Source: Desulfovibrio sp. (GTDB taxonomy: Bacteria > Desulfobacterota > Desulfovibrionia > Desulfovibrionales > Desulfovibrionaceae). From it: 5,778 nucleotides of DNA. The position numbers and the translations under genes were made by a program. Below are positions 1-5,691 of this stretch, piece by piece. The notes under the pieces are model-generated. The model made no database searches. It worked only from the letters and a program-made list of their open reading frames with translations, and had not been told where the DNA came from. The stretch spans positions 1-5,778 of the forward strand of contig JAITEY010000265.1 of the NCBI GenBank assembly GCA_031281815.1, in the 5' to 3' direction. The first letter of the stretch is position 1. Each line of letters starts with the position of its first letter.

Positions 1-14
1 GCGGCATCTCCGCT

Positions 15-2525
15 TCACATCTGCCGTCCGCCCCAGCGGGCCGAAATGCGCGCCAATTCCGCCAACCGCTCGTCCGCGAGCGCGTAAAGTCCCCCGTCAT
101 AGGAACCGTCCCCGCGCGCCGTGCCGCTGGGCATGCCGGTCAGTATCTCCATGGCCTCGTTGATGTGACTTACGGCGTAGACGTGGAAACTCCCCGCCCT
201 GACGGCTTCGATAAGCTCCCCCTGCAGAAGGACGTGGCTGAGATTGTCGCGGGGCACGATGACCCCCTGTTCGCCCGTCAACCCGTGGCGTTTGCAGACC
301 TGAAAAAAACCTTCAATCTTGCGCGTGACGCCGCCCACGGCCATGATGCGCCCGTCCTGCCCCAAGGCTCCGGTAAAGGCCAGCGAAAGACGCACAGGCA
401 CGCCGGACAGGGCGGAGAGCAACGCGGCCAGTTCCGCTCCCGAGGCGGAGTCCCCTTCTATCCCGAAGTAACTCTGCTCAAAGCCCAGGCTGCCGGTCAG
501 CACCAGCGGCTTGTTGCGGGCGAAAGCGCCCGTCAGGTAGCTTTTCAGAATCATCATGGCCTTGGTGTGTATGGGACCGCCCAGTTCGGCGTCGCGTTCA
601 AGGTCGATGATCCCGCCGGACCCCGCGCCCACCGTGCAGGAAATCTCGTGCGGCAGGCCGAATTCAAAGTCTCCGTAAAAGGATACGGAAAGCCCGTTGA
701 CTTTGCCCACCGCCTCGCCGCTGGTGGAAACCTTGATGATGCCGCGGTCGTATTCCTCCATGAATTCTTCTTCCACCAGACTTGAACGGAAGATGCCGGC
801 CTCCAGCGCCCCGCGCAGCGCGGATTCGCCGACTTTCGACCGACCTTCGGCGGCGGCGCGGGCCGATGCCTCGACCATGACCTCGCGCAGCAGGGGAAAC
901 TTGAGGGAAAGTTTTTGCTGGTCCCCGCCGAGCCGCGACCCGTAGTCCACCAGTCCGGCCATGGCTTCACGGTCAAAGGGCAGCAGGTCGTCCTCCTCGA
1001 CGATCCCGTGTATGTGCGTCAGATAGATGCCGATGCCTTCCGCGTCGCGCGGCATGCGGTCCGTAAGATGGGCCTTGATGGAGAACAGCTTGCGGAAACG
1101 GTCGTCGGCCGTGAGCAGCATTTCGTAGATGTCCTCCTTGCCCACAAGGATGACCTTCAGGGAGAGAGGTACGGCTTCCGGGGTCAGCCCCTTGGTTCTG
1201 CCGGAACTTTCTTCGTCCGATTCCTCCACGCGGGCCGCGCCGGCCCGCAGCGAACGCAGCAGGGCTTCCCAGGCGGCGGGGTGCTGCATGAGGTCTTCCA
1301 CGCGCAGGACGAGGTAGCCGCCGTTGGCCCGGTGTATGCCGCCGGCCTTGATCAACGTGAAATCGGTGACCAGCGCGCCCATTTCCGATTCGCGCTCTAT
1401 GCAGCCCATGAGGTTGAACAGGGTCGGGTGATTTTCAAACACGACCGGCGCGCCGGCGCATTCAGCGTTATCCACGAACAGGTTGACGTCGTAGCGCGGC
1501 GCGGGCTCATCCTGGGCGGGCGGCTCAAAGGGGTAGGGAGGAGGCTGGGCGCCGGGACGCGCGCCCTGTTGCGCGCCTTGGACGGGCATATCCGGCGGAA
1601 ACAGGCTTTCGCAGTGTTCCAGGGTATGTTCGCGCAGGTCGTGGAAAAAGCGGCGCAATTTTTTGTGCGCGCCTTTGGGCGCGAATTTCTCCGCCAGCGG
1701 GTCCAGGCAATTCTTCAGCACGTCGTCCGCAAGGGCGCGTTCCAGCGTGCGTTCCTGGTCCTGAAAATCCTCTTCGGCCTTGGCCAGTTTACGCAAAAAG
1801 GCGCTGACGGGTTCCATGAGGGATTCGCTTTTGCGGCGCAGCTCGGCGCGCACGGTCGCCTCAAGTTCCTCAAATTCCTTTTCGCTCAGGCGTTTGCCCT
1901 CAAGCGTGGGGTACAGGGACATGCCGCCGCTGTCGTCCATGCCCACGTTGAACCCGTGCGCGCCGGCCAGGCGGTTCATCTGTTTCAGGAGGCTTTCGCG
2001 TCTGCTCTGCAGGGCGCCCAGGAGCACGGAACGGCGTCCGGCGTGCGTGCTGCTCTCCATGCGCCGCGACACTTCCTTGCGGATGCGGGCATAAGTCTTA
2101 TGCAGGGCGCTTTTGAGCTTCCTGCCCTGTCCGGCGGGGAGCTGCAGGAGCACGGGAGTATCGGGATTCTGGAAGTCATGGACATAGACCAGATCCGGGG
2201 GCGTGGTCTCTTTTGCGGCGCGGGGGCCGAGCACGTCGCGCAGCAGCCGGCTGCGTCCGAGGCCGGCTTCGCCGGAGAGGTAGATGTTGAAACCGGCGGC
2301 CCGGATGTTCAGACCGAGCTCCAGGGCGTCCAGTGCGCGCTTTTGCGGGCTGTGCCGCGCGCCGCCCGTGGGGATGTCGCGGCTGCTCTTGTAGGGAATC
2401 TGTTCCGGAGGGAGGTTGGCGCACAGCGCTTCGGCCGGTTCCGGCATCGGGGAGGGCGCTGTGCGGGACGCCGGGTCCGCAAACTGTCTGCGGAACCGCG
2501 CGGGCACGGAACGGGACGGCTTCAC
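15..2525 (-). CDS. Lon-family AAA+ ATP-dependent protease (AAA_32/LonB-like, soluble)
   Basis: An 836-residue ATP-dependent serine protease of the Lon superfamily, expected to unfold and degrade cytosolic proteins. Residues 60-100 hold the P-loop (GEAGLGRS, 85-92), with Arg where Walker A usually has Lys. Residues about 135-310 are a charged helical insertion, probably coiled coil, and 317-343 form a Pro/Gln-rich linker. The rest of the ATPase follows, with HRANGGYLVL (398-407) at the Walker B region. The C-terminal protease domain (about 600-800) has the Ser-Lys dyad: Ser693 in GDSASG and Lys736 in GGVTRKIEG, 43 residues apart as in E. coli Lon. There is no LonA N-terminal domain and no membrane segment, unlike archaeal LonB. 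The start is GTG at 2525, overlapping the hemC stop by 4 nt (GTGA), with AAGGTGG just upstream. An ATG at 2447 (residue 27) lacks a ribosome site. Family assignment is secure; substrates are unknown. Confidence 0.93.
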   Translation of the reverse strand: MKPSRSVPARFRRQFADPASRTAPSPMPEPAEALCANLPPEQIPYKSSRDIPTGGARHSPQKRALDALELGLNIRAAGFNIYLSGEAGLGRSRLLRDVLGPRAAKETTPPDLVYVHDFQNPDTPVLLQLPAGQGRKLKSALHKTYARIRKEVSRRMESSTHAGRRSVLLGALQSRRESLLKQMNRLAGAHGFNVGMDDSGGMSLYPTLEGKRLSEKEFEELEATVRAELRRKSESLMEPVSAFLRKLAKAEEDFQDQERTLERALADDVLKNCLDPLAEKFAPKGAHKKLRRFFHDLREHTLEHCESLFPPDMPVQGAQQGARPGAQPPPYPFEPPAQDEPAPRYDVNLFVDNAECAGAPVVFENHPTLFNLMGCIERESEMGALVTDFTLIKAGGIHRANGGYLVLRVEDLMQHPAAWEALLRSLRAGAARVEESDEESSGRTKGLTPEAVPLSLKVILVGKEDIYEMLLTADDRFRKLFSIKAHLTDRMPRDAEGIGIYLTHIHGIVEEDDLLPFDREAMAGLVDYGSRLGGDQQKLSLKFPLLREVMVEASARAAAEGRSKVGESALRGALEAGIFRSSLVEEEFMEEYDRGIIKVSTSGEAVGKVNGLSVSFYGDFEFGLPHEISCTVGAGSGGIIDLERDAELGGPIHTKAMMILKSYLTGAFARNKPLVLTGSLGFEQSYFGIEGDSASGAELAALLSALSGVPVRLSLAFTGALGQDGRIMAVGGVTRKIEGFFQVCKRHGLTGEQGVIVPRDNLSHVLLQGELIEAVRAGSFHVYAVSHINEAMEILTGMPSGTARGDGSYDGGLYALADERLAELARISARWGGRQM

Positions 2526-3478
2526 AGTCCACCTTCTTGTTGTTCGGCATCGAAAAGTTCGCGCAGGATGTCCGCGCCTCCGGCTGCCGCGACCTGAGCG
2601 GCCAGAGCCGCGCCCAGCCCGTGCGCTTCGCGGCGGGGACCGGAAATTTCGCCGCGGACGACGCGCCGGCCCTCCGGGTCGGCGATGAGTCCTTCAAGGC
2701 TGAGGACGGCATCGGGCCGGTCCCCGCCGCGCAGCGCGGCCGCTGCGGCCACGGGCGCGCGGCAGCCCGCGTCCAGCCCGGCCAGGAACGCGCGTTCCGC
2801 CGCAACGCAGTCGGCGGCCTCCGCATCGTGCAGAACGGAAAGCGCCTCGCGCACGTCCTCCCGGTCTTCGCGGCATTCCAGGGCCAGTGCGCCTTGGCCG
2901 GGCGCGGGGATAAACCGCGGCGGGGCGAGCAGTTCCGTGAACGGCGCCTCAAGGCCGAGCCGGCGCAGACCGGCGGCGGCCATGACCACGGCGTCGAAGT
3001 CCCCTTGCAGCAGTTTTTTGAGGCGGGTATCCACATTGCCGCGCAACGGGGCGATTTCCAGGTCCGGGCGCAGGGCCTTGAGTTGGGCGGCGCGGCGCAG
3101 GCTGCCGGTGCCGACGCGCGCGCCGGCCGGCAGCGCGTCCAGACCGGGCAGGCGCGCCGAAAGCAGCATATCGAAAGGGTTTTCCCGCGCGGGAACAGCG
3201 CCCAAGACCAGACCGGGAGGCGGGTCCACGGGCAGATCTTTCATGGAATGCACCGCGATATCCGCGCGTCCGCCCAGCAGGGCTTCTTCGATTTCCTTGA
3301 CGAACAGCCCCTTGCCCCCTATGCGGTGCAGGGGGACGTCCGTTACCAGGTCGCCCCTAGTCTTCAGCGCGATGATTTCGCAGTCGCAGCCGTGTGCCCG
3401 CACCAAAAGGTCGCGCACATATTCGGCCTGCCGCAGGGCAAGCCTGCTGCCGCGCGCGGCTATGACAAATTTTCGCAT
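2522..3478 (-). CDS. hemC: Hydroxymethylbilane synthase (porphobilinogen deaminase)
   Basis: Joins four porphobilinogen units into hydroxymethylbilane, the precursor of uroporphyrinogen III and so of siroheme, heme and corrinoids; cytosolic. At 318 residues it is close to the usual 305-315. Visible hallmarks are the N-terminal AARGSRLAL, GGKGLFVKEIEEAL (54-67) and HSMKDLP (77-83) with catalytic Asp81. GTGSLRRAAQ carries Arg128/Arg129, RGNVDTRL has Arg152, and PAPGQGAL (191-198) follows. AGLDAGCRAP holds Cys239, the expected dipyrromethane cofactor attachment site. All key residues are present, so the enzyme should be active. The gene starts 10 nt after the fmdB stop and its TGA overlaps the GTG of the protease gene. 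The ATG at 3478 matches the family N-terminus, yet the bases before it (CGCTCCTTCC) show no Shine-Dalgarno. Translation probably depends on reinitiation after fmdB. Confidence 0.97.
   Translation of the reverse strand: MRKFVIAARGSRLALRQAEYVRDLLVRAHGCDCEIIALKTRGDLVTDVPLHRIGGKGLFVKEIEEALLGGRADIAVHSMKDLPVDPPPGLVLGAVPARENPFDMLLSARLPGLDALPAGARVGTGSLRRAAQLKALRPDLEIAPLRGNVDTRLKKLLQGDFDAVVMAAAGLRRLGLEAPFTELLAPPRFIPAPGQGALALECREDREDVREALSVLHDAEAADCVAAERAFLAGLDAGCRAPVAAAAALRGGDRPDAVLSLEGLIADPEGRRVVRGEISGPRREAHGLGAALAAQVAAAGGADILRELFDAEQQEGGL
2529..2535 (-). promoter_or_regulatory. Ribosome-binding site for the Lon-family GTG start
   Basis: The minus strand reads AAGGTGG ending 3 nt before the GTG at 2525. 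It lies inside the last codons of hemC. It decides for the GTG over the in-frame ATG at 2447, which has only a C-rich stretch upstream. Together with the GTGA stop/start overlap it indicates translational coupling to hemC. Confidence 0.6.
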
Positions 3479-3488
3479 GGAAGGAGCG

Positions 3489-3722
3489 TTACCGGCATCC
3501 CGCGCAGCTTGAGGCCGTGCAACCGCCGCAGCCGCCTCCGGACGGGGGCGGGGAAGCGCTGTAGTCGTCGTGCGCGCCGGCCGGACGGTACAGGCAGGGT
3601 CTGGACATCAGGCGTTCACCGCGTGTGCCCCCGCAACAGGGGCAGGCGGGCGGGTCATCGCCGAAAACCAGTTCTTCAAATTCGCTTGCGCAGTCGGGGC
3701 ATTGGTATTCGTAGATAGGCAT
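3489..3722 (-). CDS. FmdB-family small zinc-ribbon protein
   Basis: A 77-residue protein of the FmdB/CxxC-CxxC zinc-ribbon family, named after a gene next to formamidase; its molecular role is poorly known. The N-terminus MPIYEYQCPDC is diagnostic. The ribbon ligands should be Cys8/Cys11 and Cys27/Cys30. The remainder is low complexity: a His/Asp/Pro-containing stretch, then a Gly-rich tail with Cys65, Cys68, Cys73 and Cys76 (C-x2-C-x4-C-x2-C), a possible second metal site. Gly/Ser/Cys tails are common in this family. The ATG at 3722 is chosen because the family begins at MPIYEY and GGAG lies 8 nt upstream. A longer in-frame GTG at 3770 overlaps the gmhA stop but would add 16 unconserved residues. 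It lies 44 nt after gmhA and 10 nt before hemC, so it is probably cotranscribed with both. Confidence 0.9.
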   Translation of the reverse strand: MPIYEYQCPDCASEFEELVFGDDPPACPCCGGTRGERLMSRPCLYRPAGAHDDYSASPPPSGGGCGGCTASSCAGCR

Positions 3723-3766
3723 GCTCTGTTCTCCAAAGCGGTATGGACAGCCGGCGCCGGCCCCGC

Positions 3767-4432
3767 TCACGGCAGTTGCGTGTTGTCCGCCTTGAGCCAG
3801 GGCGTCAGCGCGCCGACGTTGTCGAAGAGATAATAATCAGTCAGCCCGCAAAGTAAATGGGTGACCGTGATGTGGATTTCCTGGATCAGCGGGGTGACTG
3901 TCGAGTCCACGTTGATCAGGCAGTCGCAGAGGGCGGCGCATTTGCCGCCTCCGTTGCCCGTCAGCCCCAGGCTGTGAATGTCTCCCTCGCGGGCTGCCTC
4001 CAGCGCGCGCAGGACGTCGACGCTGTTGCCGGACGTGGACAGGGCAATGAGCAGGTCGCCGGGCTTGCCGAGGGCGTTGATTTGTTTGGCGAACACCTGG
4101 TCGAAGCTGAAATCGTTGCCGACGGCCGTCAATATGGAACTGTCGGTGGTCAGGGCCAGGGCGGGCAGTGGAGGGCGATCCATGAGGAAGCGGTTGACGA
4201 ATTCCGCGGCCATGTGTTGCGCGTCGGCGGCGCTTCCGCCGTTGCCGCAGATCATGACCTTGTTGCCCCGCGCGAGGATGACGGCGATACGCAACGCCGA
4301 TGCCGCAATCACGCCGGCGTTGGCGGCGAAAAAACGGCGGCGCAGGTCGGCGCCCTGTTCGGCGTATTCAAGTATTCTGACCAGAGCCGGCTCGTCGATG
4401 CCGCCGTGCTCGTGAGGCTTTGCGGGCTGCAT
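3767..4432 (-). CDS. gmhA: D-sedoheptulose-7-phosphate isomerase (SIS domain)
   Basis: Converts sedoheptulose 7-phosphate to D-glycero-D-manno-heptose 7-phosphate, the first step to ADP-heptose for lipopolysaccharide inner core; cytosolic tetramer in known members. At 221 residues it is somewhat longer than the usual 190-200, with extra residues at both ends. The SIS domain shows CGNGGSAADAQH (62-73), TTDSS, and STSGNS (132-137) for phosphosugar binding. Predicted zinc ligands His73, Glu77, Gln184 and His192 keep the 4- and 8-residue spacings of E. coli GmhA (His61/Glu65, Gln172/His180). This favours GmhA over the related replication factor DiaA. The ATG at 4432 has a consensus GGAGG (4440-4444) 7 nt upstream. 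It is the first gene of the apparent gmhA-fmdB-hemC-protease run, preceded by a 300-bp gene-free stretch with inverted repeats. I see no convincing sigma70 promoter. Confidence 0.93.
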   Translation of the reverse strand: MQPAKPHEHGGIDEPALVRILEYAEQGADLRRRFFAANAGVIAASALRIAVILARGNKVMICGNGGSAADAQHMAAEFVNRFLMDRPPLPALALTTDSSILTAVGNDFSFDQVFAKQINALGKPGDLLIALSTSGNSVDVLRALEAAREGDIHSLGLTGNGGGKCAALCDCLINVDSTVTPLIQEIHITVTHLLCGLTDYYLFDNVGALTPWLKADNTQLP

Positions 4433-4454
4433 GCTTTTTCCTCCGAATGCCGGC

Positions 4455-4492
4455 GCATTTCGTCATTGAAACTATCTATCCCGATGAAATGC
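4455..4492. repeat. 10-bp inverted repeat in the gmhA leader
   Basis: On the plus strand GCATTTCGTC (4455-4464) and GATGAAATGC (4483-4492) are inverted copies with one mismatch and an 18-nt AT-rich loop. The gmhA-proximal arm ends about 10 nt from the GGAGG ribosome site. It could be an operator or an RNA hairpin. The 4455-4459 part can alternatively pair with AATGC at 4446-4450. Confidence 0.55.
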
Positions 4493-4531
4493 TCCCGCGG
4501 TGCGAAGCGCAACACAGCAACGCCCGCGGGA
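4493..4531. repeat. 8-bp inverted repeat in the gmhA leader
   Basis: TCCCGCGG (4493-4500) and CCGCGGGA (4524-4531) are perfect inverted copies around a 23-nt loop. The loop itself begins with a small hairpin, TGCG-AAG-CGCA (4501-4511). It directly adjoins the 4455-4492 repeat. Each arm is itself partly palindromic (CCGCGG), so two independent short palindromes are an alternative reading. Confidence 0.45.
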
Positions 4532-4539
4532 TCGGCGCA

Positions 4540-4556
4540 GGCGGGCTTTGCCCGCC
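4540..4556. repeat. Perfect 7-bp GC hairpin with 3-nt loop
   Basis: GGCGGGC (4540-4546), loop TTT, GCCCGCC (4550-4556). It is very stable on either strand. Neither strand has a T-run immediately after it, so it does not look like a classical intrinsic terminator. It is the outermost of three consecutive hairpins in the gmhA leader. Confidence 0.6.
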
Positions 4557-4734
4557 GTTAAGCGACAATCTCAAGCGCAAAAGGCTGTCAGACGCAACGC
4601 GGCGGCGCAATGCTCTCCGGGCGCTGTACGGGAATCTGTGTACAGGAAACGCCGGGCAAAGGCAAATGTCCAGCGGACGTCGGGGCGCTCTTTCCGCGCA
4701 CACCGTAAAAAAGATTCCTGATTACGCACTAAAA

Positions 4735-5166
4735 TTAGCCCTTGATATGTCCTTGGCTTTTGCTGTCCGCCAGAGTCCGGACCGCTTGCAACAGGTCGTT
4801 GACCGACGAATGCCAAGAGCGGATCATACGCCGCATGAGCCCGACATCTTCAGACTTGGCGAGCAGGCCGAGAATCGGTACCCCGCAACCATAAGCCGCG
4901 CCTACCTCTGCCCAGGCGTCACATCCCGACGGCCCGAGATAGACGACCAGATCACAGCCCTTCACCGACAGCGAGCAAAACTCAAATACGCGTTTTCCTT
5001 CATCGGAGCGTATAAAGCGCTCCAGATCAAGACGGGATAAAAAGGCTTCTTCCGGCCGGCCTTCGCGCAACCAGGACAAAATCTCGTGACCCTCGGTTTC
5101 CAGAAGTTCTGAAAGCATTTCCACAGCGTGCTGATGTTTCCATGAGGCGGCGATATATATACGCAT
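4735..5166 (-). CDS. Nucleoside 2-deoxyribosyltransferase-like protein
   Basis: A 143-residue single-domain protein resembling the nucleoside 2-deoxyribosyltransferase superfamily, a Rossmann-like fold that cleaves or transfers N-glycosidic bonds of nucleosides or nucleotides. It starts MRIYIAASWKHQHAVEML (strand and helix). It continues with GCDLVVYLGPSGCDAWAEVGAAYG (70-93), which matches the family's D-x-G-T-x-x-E-x-G-x-A active-site block; Glu87 is the candidate nucleophile, with Asp72 and Asp83 nearby. No signal peptide or membrane segment is seen. The ATG at 5166 is preferred because family similarity begins there and AAGGAA lies 6 nt upstream. An in-frame ATG at 5322, also with a good ribosome site, would add 52 residues encoded antisense to an IS66 remnant. 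Codons are AT-richer than in the downstream genes, suggesting acquisition. Superfamily is fairly sure; substrate and role are unknown. Confidence 0.78.
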   Translation of the reverse strand: MRIYIAASWKHQHAVEMLSELLETEGHEILSWLREGRPEEAFLSRLDLERFIRSDEGKRVFEFCSLSVKGCDLVVYLGPSGCDAWAEVGAAYGCGVPILGLLAKSEDVGLMRRMIRSWHSSVNDLLQAVRTLADSKSQGHIKG

Positions 5167-5169
5167 AGA

Positions 5170-5543
5170 ATGTTCCTTCTCGGTTGCCTTGTCCATGTCT
5201 GCAGAAAGTTTGTTGACGTTGTCAAGATCGGCTCCAAGAAAACCGGAACCGCTGCCGCGGTCCCTGAATTCATCAAGCAGGTCTACCGCTTCGAAAAGAA
5301 CATCGAAGGGAAACCTCCCCATGTCGTCCTCTTGTCATCGGACGGAAAAATCGGCTCTTCTCAGGCTCGCCGGGCGGTGCAAGAGCGAGCGCCTGCCTAT
5401 ACTCCCTCATCGAAACGGCCAAAGCCGCCGGACTGGAACCCTATGCCTACCTTGTCAGGCTCTTCGCAGAACTCCCCTACGCCAAAAATGGCGATGACCT
5501 GCATCGCCTGCTCCCGTTTGCTGGAAAACGGGAACCTTCCTGA
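5170..5543 (+). pseudogene. IS66-family transposase (TnpC) C-terminal remnant, internally deleted and frameshifted
   Basis: Two blocks of an IS66 transposase survive on the plus strand in different frames. Block A (about 5170-5319) reads LLGCLVHVCRKF, then KKTGTAA and FIKQVYRFEKNI, matching the stretch after GCWAHxRRKF in the catalytic domain. Block B (about 5325-5543, frame shifted) reads RPLVIGRKNRLFSGSP, then LYSLIETAKAAGLEPYAYL and LHRLLPFAGKREPS before TGA, the IS66 C-terminal domain and its natural end. The block normally between them, roughly 100 residues including the DDE glutamate before the IRP/GRKN motif, is missing. Everything upstream of block A is also gone, so the protein is dead. 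No IS66 terminal inverted repeat or partner genes tnpA/tnpB are seen. The junction is near 5319-5325. The deoxyribosyltransferase-like gene abuts the left end on the other strand. Confidence 0.88.
5173..5178 (-). promoter_or_regulatory. Ribosome-binding site for the 143-residue form
   Basis: The minus strand reads AAGGAA with 6 nt to the ATG at 5166. This supports the short start of the deoxyribosyltransferase-like gene. The site falls on the antisense strand of the IS66 remnant. A second candidate, AGAGG at 5328-5332, sits 5 nt before the ATG at 5322 and would serve the longer form. Confidence 0.5.
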
Positions 5544-5670
5544 TCTGCCCTCTGCATATCTACGAAATAAACCCTACCTCGACAAGAGGCAGCGATTCTC
5601 ATTTTGGCCTTTCATGTTTTTTATGGTTGAGGAAAGAAGAGGGTAGGAACTTTGCGTATATCCTAAATTC

Positions 5671-5685
5671 CGCAAATTTTTAGCG
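5671..5685. promoter_or_regulatory. Operator-like 15-bp palindrome, copy 1
   Basis: CGCAAATTTTTAGCG: half-sites CGCAAA and TTAGCG facing each other across 3 bp. It matches copy 2 (5723-5737) at 13 of 15 positions. It is imperfect as a palindrome. Function is inferred only from symmetry and duplication. Confidence 0.45.
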
Positions 5686-5691
5686 TAGACG

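Larger units (their letters stand above)
4433..4734. other. Gene-free stretch between the deoxyribosyltransferase-like gene and gmhA
   Basis: No credible coding region on either strand; the short open frames lack family resemblance. On the minus strand it is both the 3' side of the upstream gene and the leader of gmhA. The gmhA-proximal part (4446-4556) holds three consecutive inverted repeats, annotated separately. The distal part has a 6-bp inverted repeat CTGTAC/GTACAG (4624-4629 and 4640-4645) and a run of six T on the minus strand about 20 nt after the upstream stop. That run has no hairpin before it, so I do not call a terminator. No tRNA or other known RNA is recognisable. Confidence 0.6.

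Noticed and set aside
1..14. Possible next gene after the protease: GGAG followed at once by ATG (7-5, minus strand)
   Set aside because: The ribosome site has no spacing to the ATG and only two codons are visible, so nothing can be supported.
915..2597. Long plus-strand open frame (560 codons) opposite the protease gene
   Set aside because: Antisense shadow of the Lon-family coding sequence in GC-rich DNA; no recognisable domain, and the opposite strand has an unambiguous conserved protein.
3481..3486. AAGGAG on the plus strand next to the hemC start
   Set aside because: It is on the wrong strand for hemC, and no plus-strand start codon of a plausible gene follows at the right distance.
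2333..3718. Plus-strand open frame of 461 codons opposite hemC and fmdB
   Set aside because: Shadow frame; low-complexity Arg/Gly/Ala-rich translation with no domain, running across three real genes on the other strand.
3489..3770. Longer FmdB start at GTG 3770, overlapping the gmhA stop as GTGA
   Set aside because: The family begins at MPIYEY (ATG 3722), which has its own GGAG 8 nt upstream; the extra 16 residues are not family-like.
4540..4556. Intrinsic terminator at the GGCGGGC-TTT-GCCCGCC hairpin
   Set aside because: No T-run follows on either strand; kept only as a hairpin.
5220..5225. Perfect TTGACA -35 box on the minus strand upstream of the deoxyribosyltransferase-like gene
   Set aside because: No acceptable -10 hexamer occurs 16-18 bp downstream, and the hexamer lies within recognisable IS66 coding sequence.
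5651..5689. Xer dif-like site (TTTGCGTATA ... CGCAAATT)
   Set aside because: The left arm vaguely resembles a XerC arm, but the right arm does not match the XerD consensus and the arms are separated by more than the usual 6-8 bp centre.
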